From: Methylorubrum rhodinum
GTDB lineage: Bacteria > Pseudomonadota > Alphaproteobacteria > Rhizobiales > Beijerinckiaceae
Reading direction: 5' to 3'
DNA length: 64,000 bases
Assembly (NCBI RefSeq): GCF_014199935.1
Contig: NZ_JACHOP010000020.1
Coordinates: 35,258 to 99,257, forward strand
Position 1 is the stretch's first letter. The number at the start of each line of letters is the position of its first letter. Position numbers and translations under genes: made by a program. The notes beneath the pieces are model-generated. The model had not been told where the DNA came from and made no database searches. It saw only the letters and a list, made by a program, of their open reading frames with translations. Below, piece after piece: positions 56,218 to 64,000 of the stretch.

Positions 56218-56466
56218 GCCGTCATCCCTCCCAGATTTTCCATCCGTTATGGCGGTGCCCTTCCATCGATCAAGGGACGGGCCGACCTCTCGTGGGTCGG
56301 GCGAGCGGACGTCGACGTGCGCCTGCACCCGGTGATGCGCCGTCCCCCGCGCCGGGGCACTCGAGCGTCGCATCATGGATACATCGCGGCCGAGGGAGGT
56401 TGCCCTACCGACACCGGGCGGCGGGTCGTACGACCTCGACCGCCGGACACGACGGAAGGAAACACG

Positions 56467-56757
56467 ATGCGCGTCTCGATTCTCGCCGGCACCCTCGCCC
56501 TCGCGGCGGCCGGATTCACCCCGGCGCTGGCCCAGACCACGGCCCCGGCGGCCCCGCCGCAAGCGGCCCCCGGCGCGCCGGTCACCAGCGGCCAGAACAA
56601 CACCGGCGGCGACCGCAACGTCACGGTTCCCCGCGGCTCCACCGGCGCCGATACGGTGCAGACCGACTCGGCCGCGGGCGGCAATGCCGGTCAGCCCTCG
56701 CGCGCGGTTCCGCAGGGTAGCGCGGGCGGCGGCAGCAGCTCCGGCGGCGGCAACTGA
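56467..56757 (+). CDS. Small secreted low-complexity protein (96 aa)
   Basis: Signal peptide at residues 1-22 (MRVSILAGTLALAAAGFTPA, cut near LAQ). The mature part is rich in Ala, Pro, Gly, Ser and Asn, with TSGQNNTGGDRNVTVPRGST and a Gly/Ser-rich tail. AAGGAAACACG precedes the ATG. It resembles the 99-residue secreted protein at 37127-37426. It is divergent from the quinoprotein and converges on the HWE kinase. Confidence 0.66.
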   Translation: MRVSILAGTLALAAAGFTPALAQTTAPAAPPQAAPGAPVTSGQNNTGGDRNVTVPRGSTGADTVQTDSAAGGNAGQPSRAVPQGSAGGGSSSGGGN

Positions 56758-56761
56758 TCGA

Positions 56762-57907
56762 TCAGGCGCGGGGCGCCATCCGCAATTCGAAGCGGGCGCC
56801 CCGCCCCGGCACCAGTACGAGGGTGCCGTCGAGCTGGCGGGCGAGGTTGTTGATGACGCGCATGCCGAGGCTCGTGCGCGACTTCAAGGGATCGAAGCCC
56901 TCCGGCAAGCCGACGCCGTCGTCGGCCACGGCGACGGTCAGTCCGCCGTCCTCACGCGGACAGGCCTCGATGCGGATCTCGCCCTGCCCGTCCGGGTAGG
57001 CGTACTTGATCGCATTGGTGACGAGTTCGTTCACGAACAGCCCGAGCGGGATCGCGAGATCCGCCGGCATGGTCACGGCCGCGGCGCGGCAGCGGAGCGC
57101 GTGCGTCCCGGCGCTCTCGGACAGCTTTTCGCACAAGGCGCCGAGGAAGCCCGCCAGATCGATGCGGGTGATGTCGGGCTGGCGCCAGAGCTGATCGTGG
57201 ACCTGCGCCACCGCTTCGACCCGGGCGCGGGCGTCGGACAAAGCGTTCTTCACATCCGCATTCTCGGTGCCGCGGACTTGGAGCGCCAGCAGACCCGCCA
57301 CGACGGCGAGGCTATTCTTGACACGGTGGCTCATCTCTCGGGTCAGCAGGTCCTGCCGCTCCAGGGCGACCTTGAGCTGCGCCTCCGAGCGCAGCCGCTC
57401 GATGGCGCTGCCGAGCAGGTTGGCGAAGCCCTGCATGAAGGCGATGTCGGCCTCGCCGAACACGCCCTCGCGGGTGTCGTCCACCTCCAGCACGCCGTAA
57501 TGGCCGTCGCGGTTGGTGATCAGGACGTTCACCGCCCGGCGGATGCCGTGGTCGGCCATCAGGGCGGGCGTGCGGAAGCGGGTCTCGTTCTCGAGATGGT
57601 TCGAGATCACCGGCTGGCCGGTCTTTAGCGCGTAGCCCGCGGGCGAGTCGAGGTCGGCCCCCACCACCGCCTTGCCGACGGAGTCCGGTTCCCAGCCGAC
57701 GCCCGCGCAGACGAGCAGCATGTCGTGCGACGGCTGATACTCGAGCGCCTTGCAGAACTGCGCACCCATGCCTTCGGCGCAGAGTTCGGTCGCCCGTTGC
57801 AACAGCGGCATCAACGCGGTCGCCCGCAGGGCCTCCACACCGAATTCGGACAGGATGACTTGCTGGCGAAGGCGGAGTTCGAGCGCTCCCTGCGCGGTCG
57901 GCGTCAT
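56762..57907 (-). CDS. GAF sensor histidine kinase, HisKA_2 (HWE-like) type
   Basis: The 381-residue cytoplasmic kinase has an N-terminal GAF domain at about 25-170 (RATELCAEGMGAQFCKALEY, VLITNRDGHYGVLEVDDTRE). The dimerisation box carries the phospho-His in LTREMSHRVKNSLAVVAGLL, the HisKA_2 type. An ATPase domain follows, with LGLFVNELVTNAIKYAYPDG, VADDGVGLPEGFD and SRTSLGMRVINNLARQLDG. This class feeds the general stress response and light sensing in Alphaproteobacteria. No response regulator is adjacent. No membrane segments. Confidence 0.93.
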   Translation of the reverse strand: MTPTAQGALELRLRQQVILSEFGVEALRATALMPLLQRATELCAEGMGAQFCKALEYQPSHDMLLVCAGVGWEPDSVGKAVVGADLDSPAGYALKTGQPVISNHLENETRFRTPALMADHGIRRAVNVLITNRDGHYGVLEVDDTREGVFGEADIAFMQGFANLLGSAIERLRSEAQLKVALERQDLLTREMSHRVKNSLAVVAGLLALQVRGTENADVKNALSDARARVEAVAQVHDQLWRQPDITRIDLAGFLGALCEKLSESAGTHALRCRAAAVTMPADLAIPLGLFVNELVTNAIKYAYPDGQGEIRIEACPREDGGLTVAVADDGVGLPEGFDPLKSRTSLGMRVINNLARQLDGTLVLVPGRGARFELRMAPRA

Positions 57908-58043
57908 GATGGTCGGCTCAGCGTCTGCGGATCGGGATGCCTCTCGGGAGCGCCCTTGCAGGCAAGCATGTCCGCATTGGGACGGAGGGCGCGCGACCTT
58001 ACGCGATTTCGCCCCCCGTCAACCCCGTTTCAACCCGGTCTCG

Positions 58044-58427
58044 TCACGGCTTGGTTTCGAGGAGCTTCTCCGCCCGCGCGGTCGCGGCCTCGCAGCCCTT
58101 CTGGTCGCCCTTGCCGTCGGCGGTGCGGGCTTCCTCCAGGGCGACCTTGGCCTGCTGGGCCTGATCACCCCCCTTTCCGGCCTCGGCCGACTTCTCGGGG
58201 GGCGCCTCGCGCCGGTCGGTCTGGCCGCCGGTGCCGGTCTGGCCCTCGCCCTCGCGATGGGCCGCCACTGTCTTGCTGCCGGTCGAGGCCGAGATCGCCT
58301 CGGTGGCCTGGGCCTTCACCCGCCCGTCGAGGGACGCGATCTTGTCCGAGCACGGCGAGGCGAGCGCCGGGCCGGCGGCGAGCAGGAGGAACGGGAGGAG
58401 GCGGGCGGCGCGGGCGGCCTGCATCAT
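58044..58427 (-). CDS. Secreted helical hypothetical protein (127 aa)
   Basis: Signal peptide at residues 1-22 (ARAARLLPFLLLAAGPALAS), then two Cys residues (SPCSDKI near 25, KGCEAATARA near 113) that could pair. The charged helical middle has GQTGTGGQTDRREAPPEKSA and QQAKVALEEARTADGKGDQK. AAGGA precedes the ATG pair. It lies downstream of the chemoreceptor gene on the same strand. Family not recognised; related proteins in Methylobacterium are small and uncharacterised. Confidence 0.66.
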   Translation of the reverse strand: MMQAARAARLLPFLLLAAGPALASPCSDKIASLDGRVKAQATEAISASTGSKTVAAHREGEGQTGTGGQTDRREAPPEKSAEAGKGGDQAQQAKVALEEARTADGKGDQKGCEAATARAEKLLETKP

Positions 58428-58510
58428 GGAATCGGCTTCCTTAATCGCTGAAGACGACGGGGAAAGCCGCGAGGGGGCCTCCGGGTTGCGAGCACTGACT
58501 CGGCCTTGCG

Positions 58511-60181
58511 TCAGGCCGCCTTGATCGTCGCTAGGAAGTCCGCGACCGCGGCACCGAGATGGTCGGAGCGCCGCGAGAGTTCGGAGGCCGAGACGAGGAC
58601 CTGCGCCGAGGCCGCCCCGGTCTGCCCGGCGATGTCGCGCACGGCGGCGACGTTGCCGGCGACCGATTGCGTCGCCTGCGCCGCCTGGCTGACGTTGCGG
58701 ACGATCTCCTGCGTGGCCGCGCCCTGCTCCTCCATCGCCGCCGCCACGCCGGTCGCGATGGCGCGCAGCTCGACGATGGTCTGGCTGATCGCCCGGATGG
58801 CGGCCACCGCCTGATGGGTCTGCGCCTGGATCGCGCCGATCTGCTCCGAGATCGTCTGGGTGGCGCGGCTCGTCTGGTTGGCCAATTCCTTCACCTCGCC
58901 GGCCACCACGGCGAAGCCGCGGCCCGCCTCGCCGGCGCGGGCCGCCTCGATGGTGGCGTTGAGCGCGAGCAGGTTGGTCTGTCCGGCGATGGCCGAGATC
59001 ATGCCGACCACGGCGCCGATGCGCTCCGTACCCTCCGACAGGCTGCGGATGATCGTGTCGGTGCGCGCGGCGTCCGCGGCGGCCCGGTCGGAGATGCCCG
59101 AGGAATGGGCGACCTGCGCGGCGATCTCCATGATCGAGGAGGACATCTCCTCGCTGGCGGAGGCCACCGTCTGGACGTTGGACGACATCTGCTCCGCCGC
59201 GCTGGCGACGCTCGCCGACTGCTCGGTGGTGACGGCGGCCGAATCCGACATGCCGCGGGCGGTCGCCTCCATCTCGGCGGCGGCCGAGGACAGCGCCCGG
59301 GTCAGGCCCGAGACCTCGTCCTCGAAGTCTCGCGTCGCCCGGTCGAGGGTCTGCGCCCGGCGCGACTTGGCCTCGGTCGCGCGAAGCTCGGCCTCCGCGG
59401 CGTCGCGCTCGGCGACCATCACCTCCTTGAACACCCCAACGGCACGGGCCATGGCGCCGATCTCGTCGCGGCGGCCCGCACCGTCGATCGTCGCCGCGAG
59501 GTCGCCGCCCGCGAGCCGGCCCATCGTCGCGGTGATCCGGTCGAGCGGCCGCACCACGCCGCCCATCACGGTCACGACGCCGAGGCCGAGGCCGCCGCAG
59601 GCGAGCAGCAGGCAGACGAGCAGCGCCACGCCCAGCCGGTCGGCCTTGACCTGCGAGCGGGCATATTCCGCGCGCGCCTCGTCGAGTTGGAGGGCGGTGA
59701 GCTTCGACATGGCCTCGGTGATCTGCGGCATCCGCATCGTCAGGGTCTCGTGCGCCTCGGCGTGGGCGTCGAGGCGGCCGGCGGACAGATGCCCGGCGAG
59801 GTCGCCGACGATCTTGCCGTTGCGCGCGAGATGGCCGCCCATCACGTCGGCGAGCTTCCGCTCCTCCTCGGTCAGCGTCGTCGCGAGGAAGTCGCCCCAG
59901 GTCCGGCGCAGGTCGGCGAGGGCGCGCTCGATCGTCTGCGCCGCCGCTTTCGGGGCGCTCTGGCCCTCGACCGCGCCGCGGGACGTCTCGAGGATCTTGT
60001 CGCAGAGGTCGCGCATCGTCAGGAATTGGCTCAGCGGCACGAGCCGGTCGTCGTAGGTCGTCTTCAGGCTGGCGTTGCTCCACACGAGGGCGGCGCCGCC
60101 GACGCCTGTGGAGATCAGGAGCAGCAGGCCCATGAACGACAGCATGACGATCAGGCGGCTCTTGATCGTGACGGGCAGCAT
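58511..60181 (-). CDS. Methyl-accepting chemotaxis protein
   Basis: The 556-residue receptor has a first membrane helix at about 10-30 (LIVMLSFMGLLLLISTGVGG) and a four-helix-bundle-like periplasmic part to about 180. The second helix is VALLVCLLLACGGLGLGVVT. A HAMP domain follows (RPLDRITATMGRLAGGDLAA), then the signalling hairpin with tip AIAGQTNLLALNATIEAARA and EAGRGFAVVAGEVKELANQT. The C-terminus ends without a CheR-binding pentapeptide. No chemotaxis operon is adjacent; it is an orphan receptor. The start at 60181 gives a normal N-terminus. Confidence 0.94.
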   Translation of the reverse strand: MLPVTIKSRLIVMLSFMGLLLLISTGVGGAALVWSNASLKTTYDDRLVPLSQFLTMRDLCDKILETSRGAVEGQSAPKAAAQTIERALADLRRTWGDFLATTLTEEERKLADVMGGHLARNGKIVGDLAGHLSAGRLDAHAEAHETLTMRMPQITEAMSKLTALQLDEARAEYARSQVKADRLGVALLVCLLLACGGLGLGVVTVMGGVVRPLDRITATMGRLAGGDLAATIDGAGRRDEIGAMARAVGVFKEVMVAERDAAEAELRATEAKSRRAQTLDRATRDFEDEVSGLTRALSSAAAEMEATARGMSDSAAVTTEQSASVASAAEQMSSNVQTVASASEEMSSSIMEIAAQVAHSSGISDRAAADAARTDTIIRSLSEGTERIGAVVGMISAIAGQTNLLALNATIEAARAGEAGRGFAVVAGEVKELANQTSRATQTISEQIGAIQAQTHQAVAAIRAISQTIVELRAIATGVAAAMEEQGAATQEIVRNVSQAAQATQSVAGNVAAVRDIAGQTGAASAQVLVSASELSRRSDHLGAAVADFLATIKAA

Positions 60182-60551
60182 CAGGGCGTATCCTCGTTCT
60201 CGCGTCGAGAGCCACGCGAAATCACGGTTTCGATGGACGCACAGCACCAAGATGAAGGCGGACACTCGCCTCAGCGATATGTTCACACGGTTGAGAGCGC
60301 GTTAATGCAGTGACGACCCCACCGGCTTTGTCATCGTCGCGGTTCGGCTCTGTATTCGCGAGACAGGGCCGTGACTCTCCGGCCACGGCGACGCGCACGC
60401 TAGGCGGGAGAGGACATGAAAAAAGCGCTCCCGGAGCGGTCCGCCGAGCCTCCTGCGAGACTCGGCGGACCACTCCGGGAGCGCCTGTCGCGCCACCCGA
60501 ACGTCCGGCGCGGTCGATCCCGACTGTGGGGTCGGGATCGATGCGAGCGGA
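60182..60551. other. Intergenic stretch with a strong terminator
   Basis: No gene is present between the chemoreceptor start and the end of the molybdenum hydroxylase gene. AT-richer sequence around 60230-60330 is a likely promoter region for the receptor. The terminator at 60419-60484 is listed separately. Confidence 0.5.
60419..60484 (-). terminator. Long rho-independent terminator for the molybdenum hydroxylase genes
   Basis: GCGCTCCCGGAGCGGTCCGC/CGAG and CTCGGCGGACCACTCCGGGA/GCGC form a 24-base stem with one mismatch around a 12-base loop. Read on the minus strand it is followed by six T residues, as needed to end the 62921-60552 transcript. Confidence 0.93.
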
Positions 60552-62921
60552 TCAGCTGCTGAGCTGATCCCGCAGCGGCAGCTCGCGCACCCGCCGGCCC
60601 GTCGCGGCGAAGACCGCGTTGGCGATGGCCGGCGCGACCGGGGGCACGCCCGGCTCGCCGACGCCGCCGAGCGGACCGTCGAAGGTGCCGGTCGGGACGA
60701 GATGCACGCGCACCACCTTCGGGGCGGCGTCGATGCGGGTGATCTCGTAGGTGTCGTAGTTCGTCTGCTCGGTGCGCCCGTTCTTGAAGGTGATCTTGGA
60801 GGTGAGCGCGAGGCCCATCCCCATGATGACCGCGCCCTCCATCTGCGAGCGGATGCGCTCCGGGTTCACCTGCGGCCCGCAATCGACGGCGATGTCGACG
60901 GCGTGGACCTTCACCTGCCCCTTGGCATCGACCTCCACCTCGGCCGCGACCGCGGTGTAGGTGACGAAGCTGTAGTGGCCGGCGATGCCGAGGCCCCGGC
61001 CCTTCTCCAGCTTGCGGCCCCAGCCGGCGCCCTTGGCCACCGTCTCGATCACGTTGCGCAGGCGGCCGGTATCGACCGGATAGCGCTTCGGATCCTCGCC
61101 GTAGTTCCACACGTCGCCGATCTCGGTCGGATCGATTTTTCGGGCCGGGCCGATGAGATCCAGCAAATAGTCCTTGGGGTCGCGGCCCGCCGCGTGGGCG
61201 AGTTCGGCCACGAAGGACTGGATCGCGAAGGCGTGCGGGATGTTCGAGACCGAGCGGAACCAGCCGATCCGGGTATGGGCGGCGGCCTCCGGGTTCTCCA
61301 GCCGGATGTTCTTCAGGTCGAACGGGTTGTTGACTAGCCCCATGCCGAGCTCGAACGGCAGCTCGTGCTTCGGATCGGGCGCGAAGATCGAGCCGATCGT
61401 CGGCGCCACCGAGCGGTGCAGCCACGCCACCGGCATGCCCTTGTCGTCGAGCCCGGCCTCGATCCGCTCCACCGAGATGGTGTGATAGTAGCTGTGCTGG
61501 ATATCGTCCTCGCGGGTCCAGACGAGCTTGACCGGCGCGCCGTCGACGGCCTGCGAGCAGAGCGCCGCCTCGACCACGTAGTCGGGCTTCGACTTGCGGC
61601 CGAAGCCACCGCCGAGCAGCGTCACGTTCACCCGCACCTTGTCGGCGGGCAGGTTGAGGCGCTTCATCAGCCGATCGTGGGCGGCCTGTGGTCCTTGCGT
61701 GCAGGCCCAGGCCTCACAGGCACCGTCCTTGACGCGGGCGACCGCTGCCGGGTTCTCCATCGGCGCCTGGACGAGGTGGGGGACGAAGTACTCGGCCTCG
61801 ATCTTGGTCTTGGCCGTCTTCATCGCGGCATCGACGTCGCCGGAGGTGCGGACCACCTTGCCGGGCTTGCGCGCGGCGGCCTCCAGCTCCTTACGGAAGG
61901 CGTCGGTGTCGTAGCCTGCGTTCGGGCCGTCGTCCCAGGTGATCTTGAGGGCCTCGCGTCCCTTCATCGCCGCCCAGGTGTTTTTCGCAATGACCGCGAT
62001 GCCGCCGAGCGGCATGAACTCGGAGGGAATCTCGCCCCCCTCGATCTTCACGATCTTGACGACGCCCGGCACCTTCTTGGCCTCGGTGTCGTCGAACGAC
62101 TTCACCTTGCCGCCGTAGACCGCCGGGCGCGCCACGACGGCATACAGCATCCCGTCGAGCTTCACGTCGAGGGCGTAGATCGCCTTGCCCGTCGTGATGT
62201 CGTGGTTGTCGATGAGGCCGACCTTGCCCTTGCCGATGTAGCGGAAGGCCTCCGGCTTCTTGAGCGACACGCTCTCGCGGGCCGGCACCGGCAGGCTGGC
62301 TGCCGCCTCGGCGACGTCGCCGTAGCCGAGTTTGCGGCCCGACTTGGCGTGAGTGATGACGTGGTTCTCGGCCGTCACCTCACCAACCGGCACGCCCCAC
62401 TGCTTGGCGGCTGCCTGGATCAGCATCAGCTTGGCGGCCGCACCGACATGGCGGAAGTGCTGGAAGAAGTGGCGGAGCGAGCGCGAGCCGTCGGTGTCCT
62501 GGTTGCCGAAGCGCTGCTCGTCGCCCCAGGCCTGGACCACCTTCACCTTCGACCAGTCGGCCTCCAACTCGTCGGCGACCGTGAAGGCGATCGAAGTGCG
62601 CACGCCGGTGCCCATCTCGGAGCGGTGGTTGGTCACCGTCACCGTGCCGTCCTTGGCGATGGCCACGAAGATCTTGGGATCGTCGCGCCAGCCGTTCGGC
62701 ATGCCGTCGGCGCCGAATTTCTTGGCCTTCTGCTCTTCGGTCTGGCCCTCGTCCGCCTTGGCCTTATCCGAGAGAGACAGGGCAAGCACCAGGGCGCCCA
62801 TTCCGCCCAGCACGCCGCGGCGGCTAAAATTGTCGATGATCACGGGGCCCGCGGCGTCCTTCGACGCGGCGCGTTCGTCCGTCAGCTTGGCCGATGTTTT
62901 TGAAAAGAAATCTTGAATCAC
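60552..62921 (-). CDS. Molybdopterin-binding hydroxylase large subunit (IorB/aldehyde dehydrogenase type)
   Basis: The 789-residue protein starts with a twin-arginine export signal inside its first 60 residues (DNFSRRGVLGGMGALVLALS). Molybdopterin-binding domains follow: EMGTGVRTSIAFTVADELEA, FGNQDTDGSRSLRHFF, VTLLGGGFGRKSKPDYVVEA, AIQSFVAELAHAAGRDPKDY and the active-site segment DGPLGGVGEPGVPPVAPAIA with the base Glu in 'GEPG'. It belongs to the xanthine-oxidase family branch with IorB and membrane-associated aldehyde dehydrogenases. The GTG start overlaps the upstream stop (GTGA). Substrate unresolved. No FAD subunit is encoded nearby. Confidence 0.92.
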   Translation of the reverse strand: MIQDFFSKTSAKLTDERAASKDAAGPVIIDNFSRRGVLGGMGALVLALSLSDKAKADEGQTEEQKAKKFGADGMPNGWRDDPKIFVAIAKDGTVTVTNHRSEMGTGVRTSIAFTVADELEADWSKVKVVQAWGDEQRFGNQDTDGSRSLRHFFQHFRHVGAAAKLMLIQAAAKQWGVPVGEVTAENHVITHAKSGRKLGYGDVAEAAASLPVPARESVSLKKPEAFRYIGKGKVGLIDNHDITTGKAIYALDVKLDGMLYAVVARPAVYGGKVKSFDDTEAKKVPGVVKIVKIEGGEIPSEFMPLGGIAVIAKNTWAAMKGREALKITWDDGPNAGYDTDAFRKELEAAARKPGKVVRTSGDVDAAMKTAKTKIEAEYFVPHLVQAPMENPAAVARVKDGACEAWACTQGPQAAHDRLMKRLNLPADKVRVNVTLLGGGFGRKSKPDYVVEAALCSQAVDGAPVKLVWTREDDIQHSYYHTISVERIEAGLDDKGMPVAWLHRSVAPTIGSIFAPDPKHELPFELGMGLVNNPFDLKNIRLENPEAAAHTRIGWFRSVSNIPHAFAIQSFVAELAHAAGRDPKDYLLDLIGPARKIDPTEIGDVWNYGEDPKRYPVDTGRLRNVIETVAKGAGWGRKLEKGRGLGIAGHYSFVTYTAVAAEVEVDAKGQVKVHAVDIAVDCGPQVNPERIRSQMEGAVIMGMGLALTSKITFKNGRTEQTNYDTYEITRIDAAPKVVRVHLVPTGTFDGPLGGVGEPGVPPVAPAIANAVFAATGRRVRELPLRDQLSS

Positions 62922-63403
62922 AGGCGCTCTCCCTTGTTGGCGGGCGCGTTGCCGGCGGCCTGATGGATCGCGGCGCGGATGCGCGGATAGGTGCCGCAGC
63001 GGCAGATGTTGCCGCTCATGGTCTCGTCGATCTGCTGATCGGTCGGCTTGGGCGTATCCTTGAGGAGGGCCGCCGCCTGCATGATCTGGCCGGTCTGGCA
63101 GTAGCCGCACTGGGCGACGTTGAGGTCGCGCCACGCCGACTGCACCGGGTGGTTGCCGTCGGGCGAGAGCCCCTCGATGGTGACGATCTCCTGGCCTTCG
63201 GCGCCGGAGACCGGGGTGATGCAGGCCCGCGCGGCGGTGCCGCCGATATGGACCGTGCAGGCGCCGCACTGGGCGATGCCGCAGCCGAACTTCGTGCCGG
63301 TGAGGCCGAGTTCGTCGCGCAGGTACCACAGCAACGGCATCTCGGGATCGCCGTCGAAGCTGCGTTCGGCTCCGTTGACCGTCAGTTTTATCATCGCTGC
63401 CAT
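62918..63403 (-). CDS. (2Fe-2S)-binding small subunit of the molybdenum hydroxylase
   Basis: The 161-residue protein carries both clusters of the xanthine-oxidase family. The plant-ferredoxin-type Cys set is GTKFGCGIAQCGACTVHIGG, with ARACITPV. The second set is QCGYCQTGQIMQAAALLK and SGNICRCGTYPRIRAAIHQA. It passes electrons from the Mo site to an acceptor, in this branch often a cytochrome c. It has no signal peptide and probably leaves the cell in complex with the Tat-signal-bearing subunit. Met at 63403 or 63394. Confidence 0.95.
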   Translation of the reverse strand: MAAMIKLTVNGAERSFDGDPEMPLLWYLRDELGLTGTKFGCGIAQCGACTVHIGGTAARACITPVSGAEGQEIVTIEGLSPDGNHPVQSAWRDLNVAQCGYCQTGQIMQAAALLKDTPKPTDQQIDETMSGNICRCGTYPRIRAAIHQAAGNAPANKGERL

Positions 63404-63839
63404 CTGCCGTTTCAGGATGGAGCCGCCCAGGCGGACGCATGCCCGCCGAGTGGCCGATCGTGACTGTCCGTCCCCATGGGGTGCCGTGGCCGAACCGGTC
63501 CGGGCGCCGATCGAGGCGGGCGGTCCGATGCCGTGGCGGCCGGTTTGGCGCGGACCTCGCAGAGGCGTCCGCCCGGCTCTTGACTAGCAGGCCATGCCGG
63601 GACGCGCCCGGTCCGGAACCGGTCAACGGCCCCGCCTGCATGCATTATCTGGAATTAGTCAGAACTGGCCGCCCTGACAATCGGCCGAAGCCGTCGCTCC
63701 GCCGTAGATCGAGCCACGGGATGGGTTCGGGGAGGGTTCGGAAGGGTGGTCTGTGCGTTCGCGCACATGGAGGGGTGGGGATTGAAAACGCTAAGGTAGC
63801 GGCTCAATGCCTTGGGACTTCTCTGAAGAATCCACGACC
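63404..63839. other. Intergenic stretch upstream of the hydroxylase genes
   Basis: No gene recognised. It should contain the promoter of the two hydroxylase genes. Composition becomes less GC-rich near 63640-63700 and 63780-63830. Confidence 0.4.
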
Positions 63840-63916
63840 GTCATTCCGGGGCCGCGAAGCGGAACCCGGAATCCACCCGTGATGCGCGGCCCTACGAGGC
63901 GTCGCGGCCAGTCGTG
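63840..63916. repeat. GTCATTCCGG-family element, interrupted
   Basis: GTCATTCCGGGGCCGCGAAG and GGAACCCGGAATCCACCCGT match the left arm of the complete copies, and GTCGCGGCCAGTCGTG (63901-63916) matches the middle of the 47 kb copy. The expected GATTCCGGGTTCGC right arm is missing; unrelated sequence starts at about 63917. Confidence 0.8.
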
Positions 63917-64000
63917 ATGGGGTGGACGGCCCCCGACGGCATCGTGTGTGCCAGATTGAGGTCGTTGCAGATCTCAAGCGAGGAGGCCGTCCATGGAGCA
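63917..64000 (+). mobile_element. Probable left end of an insertion sequence (IS110/IS1111-like)
   Basis: From the break in the repeat the sequence reads ATGGGGTGGACGGCCCCCGA and leads after about 75 bases into a strong ribosome binding site and a new frame. A repeat unit cut at its centre and followed by a strongly translated frame is what an inserted element produces. IS110/IS1111 elements lack terminal inverted repeats and often insert in palindromic repeats, and their proteins frequently start MEQ/MEH. The family call is inference. Confidence 0.42.
63993..64000 (+). CDS. Start of a reading frame cut by the window end, probable transposase
   Basis: AGGAGG at 63981-63986 is six bases before ATG at 63993; only Met-Glu and two bases of a third codon (CA, so Gln or His) are visible. 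This is the strongest ribosome binding site in the last kilobase. The product cannot be identified from two residues; context suggests a transposase. Confidence 0.4.

Overview
The window reads as chromosomal DNA of a high-GC alphaproteobacterium in the Rhizobiales, most likely Methylobacterium/Methylorubrum. This is inferred from several features together: a mesaconyl-CoA hydratase of the ethylmalonyl-CoA pathway, a PQQ-type quinoprotein dehydrogenase, a tpiA | ppiD-trpE-trpG-trpD-trpC-moaC-moeA neighbourhood with pyrG and secG nearby, HWE-type and multi-PAS hybrid kinases, and many short palindromic repeats in an otherwise ~70% GC sequence. No species-level call is possible from the sequence alone.

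Layout. 1-7.7 kb: the 3' end of an EAL phosphodiesterase, a GST/split-barrel flavoprotein pair divergent from a LysR regulator, a DUF3597 protein, an SsuABC-like ABC importer and a TerB-like protein. 7.8-9.4 kb: a small protein, a lower-GC gene-poor stretch, tRNA-Ala(CGC) and a YggT protein. 9.5-17 kb: mesaconyl-CoA hydratase, an XRE-cupin regulator, thiE-thiD, an HpnL-like membrane protein, a secreted ClpP/crotonase-fold protein and a lone cobF. 17.5-21.5 kb: two GT1 glycosyltransferases followed by a SAM methyltransferase and a small secreted protein. 21.5-27.6 kb: Uma2, threonine aldolase divergent from an FCD-GntR regulator, a CaiB-type CoA transferase with a crotonase, a secreted protein and FKBP. 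27.6-39.7 kb: a 1346-residue hybrid kinase, a PfkB nucleoside kinase, a carboxylate-amine ligase bracketed by inverted repeats, holC-S10 peptidase-lipoprotein, and a yjfL-yjfM-yjfC-like set next to pyrG. 39.7-52 kb: pyrG, secG, tpiA, ppiD, the trp genes, moaC and moeA. 52-64 kb: a repeat-rich stretch with microproteins, a DUF6925 protein, a quinoprotein, an HWE kinase, a chemoreceptor and a two-subunit molybdenum hydroxylase. At the extreme right end a palindromic repeat breaks off in mid-unit, just before a new reading frame with a strong ribosome binding site; this is probably the left end of an insertion sequence.

How the genes relate. Most of the window is housekeeping (tryptophan, CTP, thiamine, molybdopterin, glycolysis, protein folding) mixed with signalling proteins. 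Molybdopterin synthesis (moaC, moeA) and a molybdenum hydroxylase that needs it are both present, and so are anthranilate synthase components I and II. The less explained parts are the glycosyltransferase/methyltransferase run, the CoA-transferase locus, three families of interspersed palindromes that sit between genes and sometimes supply a stop codon, and several very short reading frames. I found no prophage, CRISPR array or defence island.
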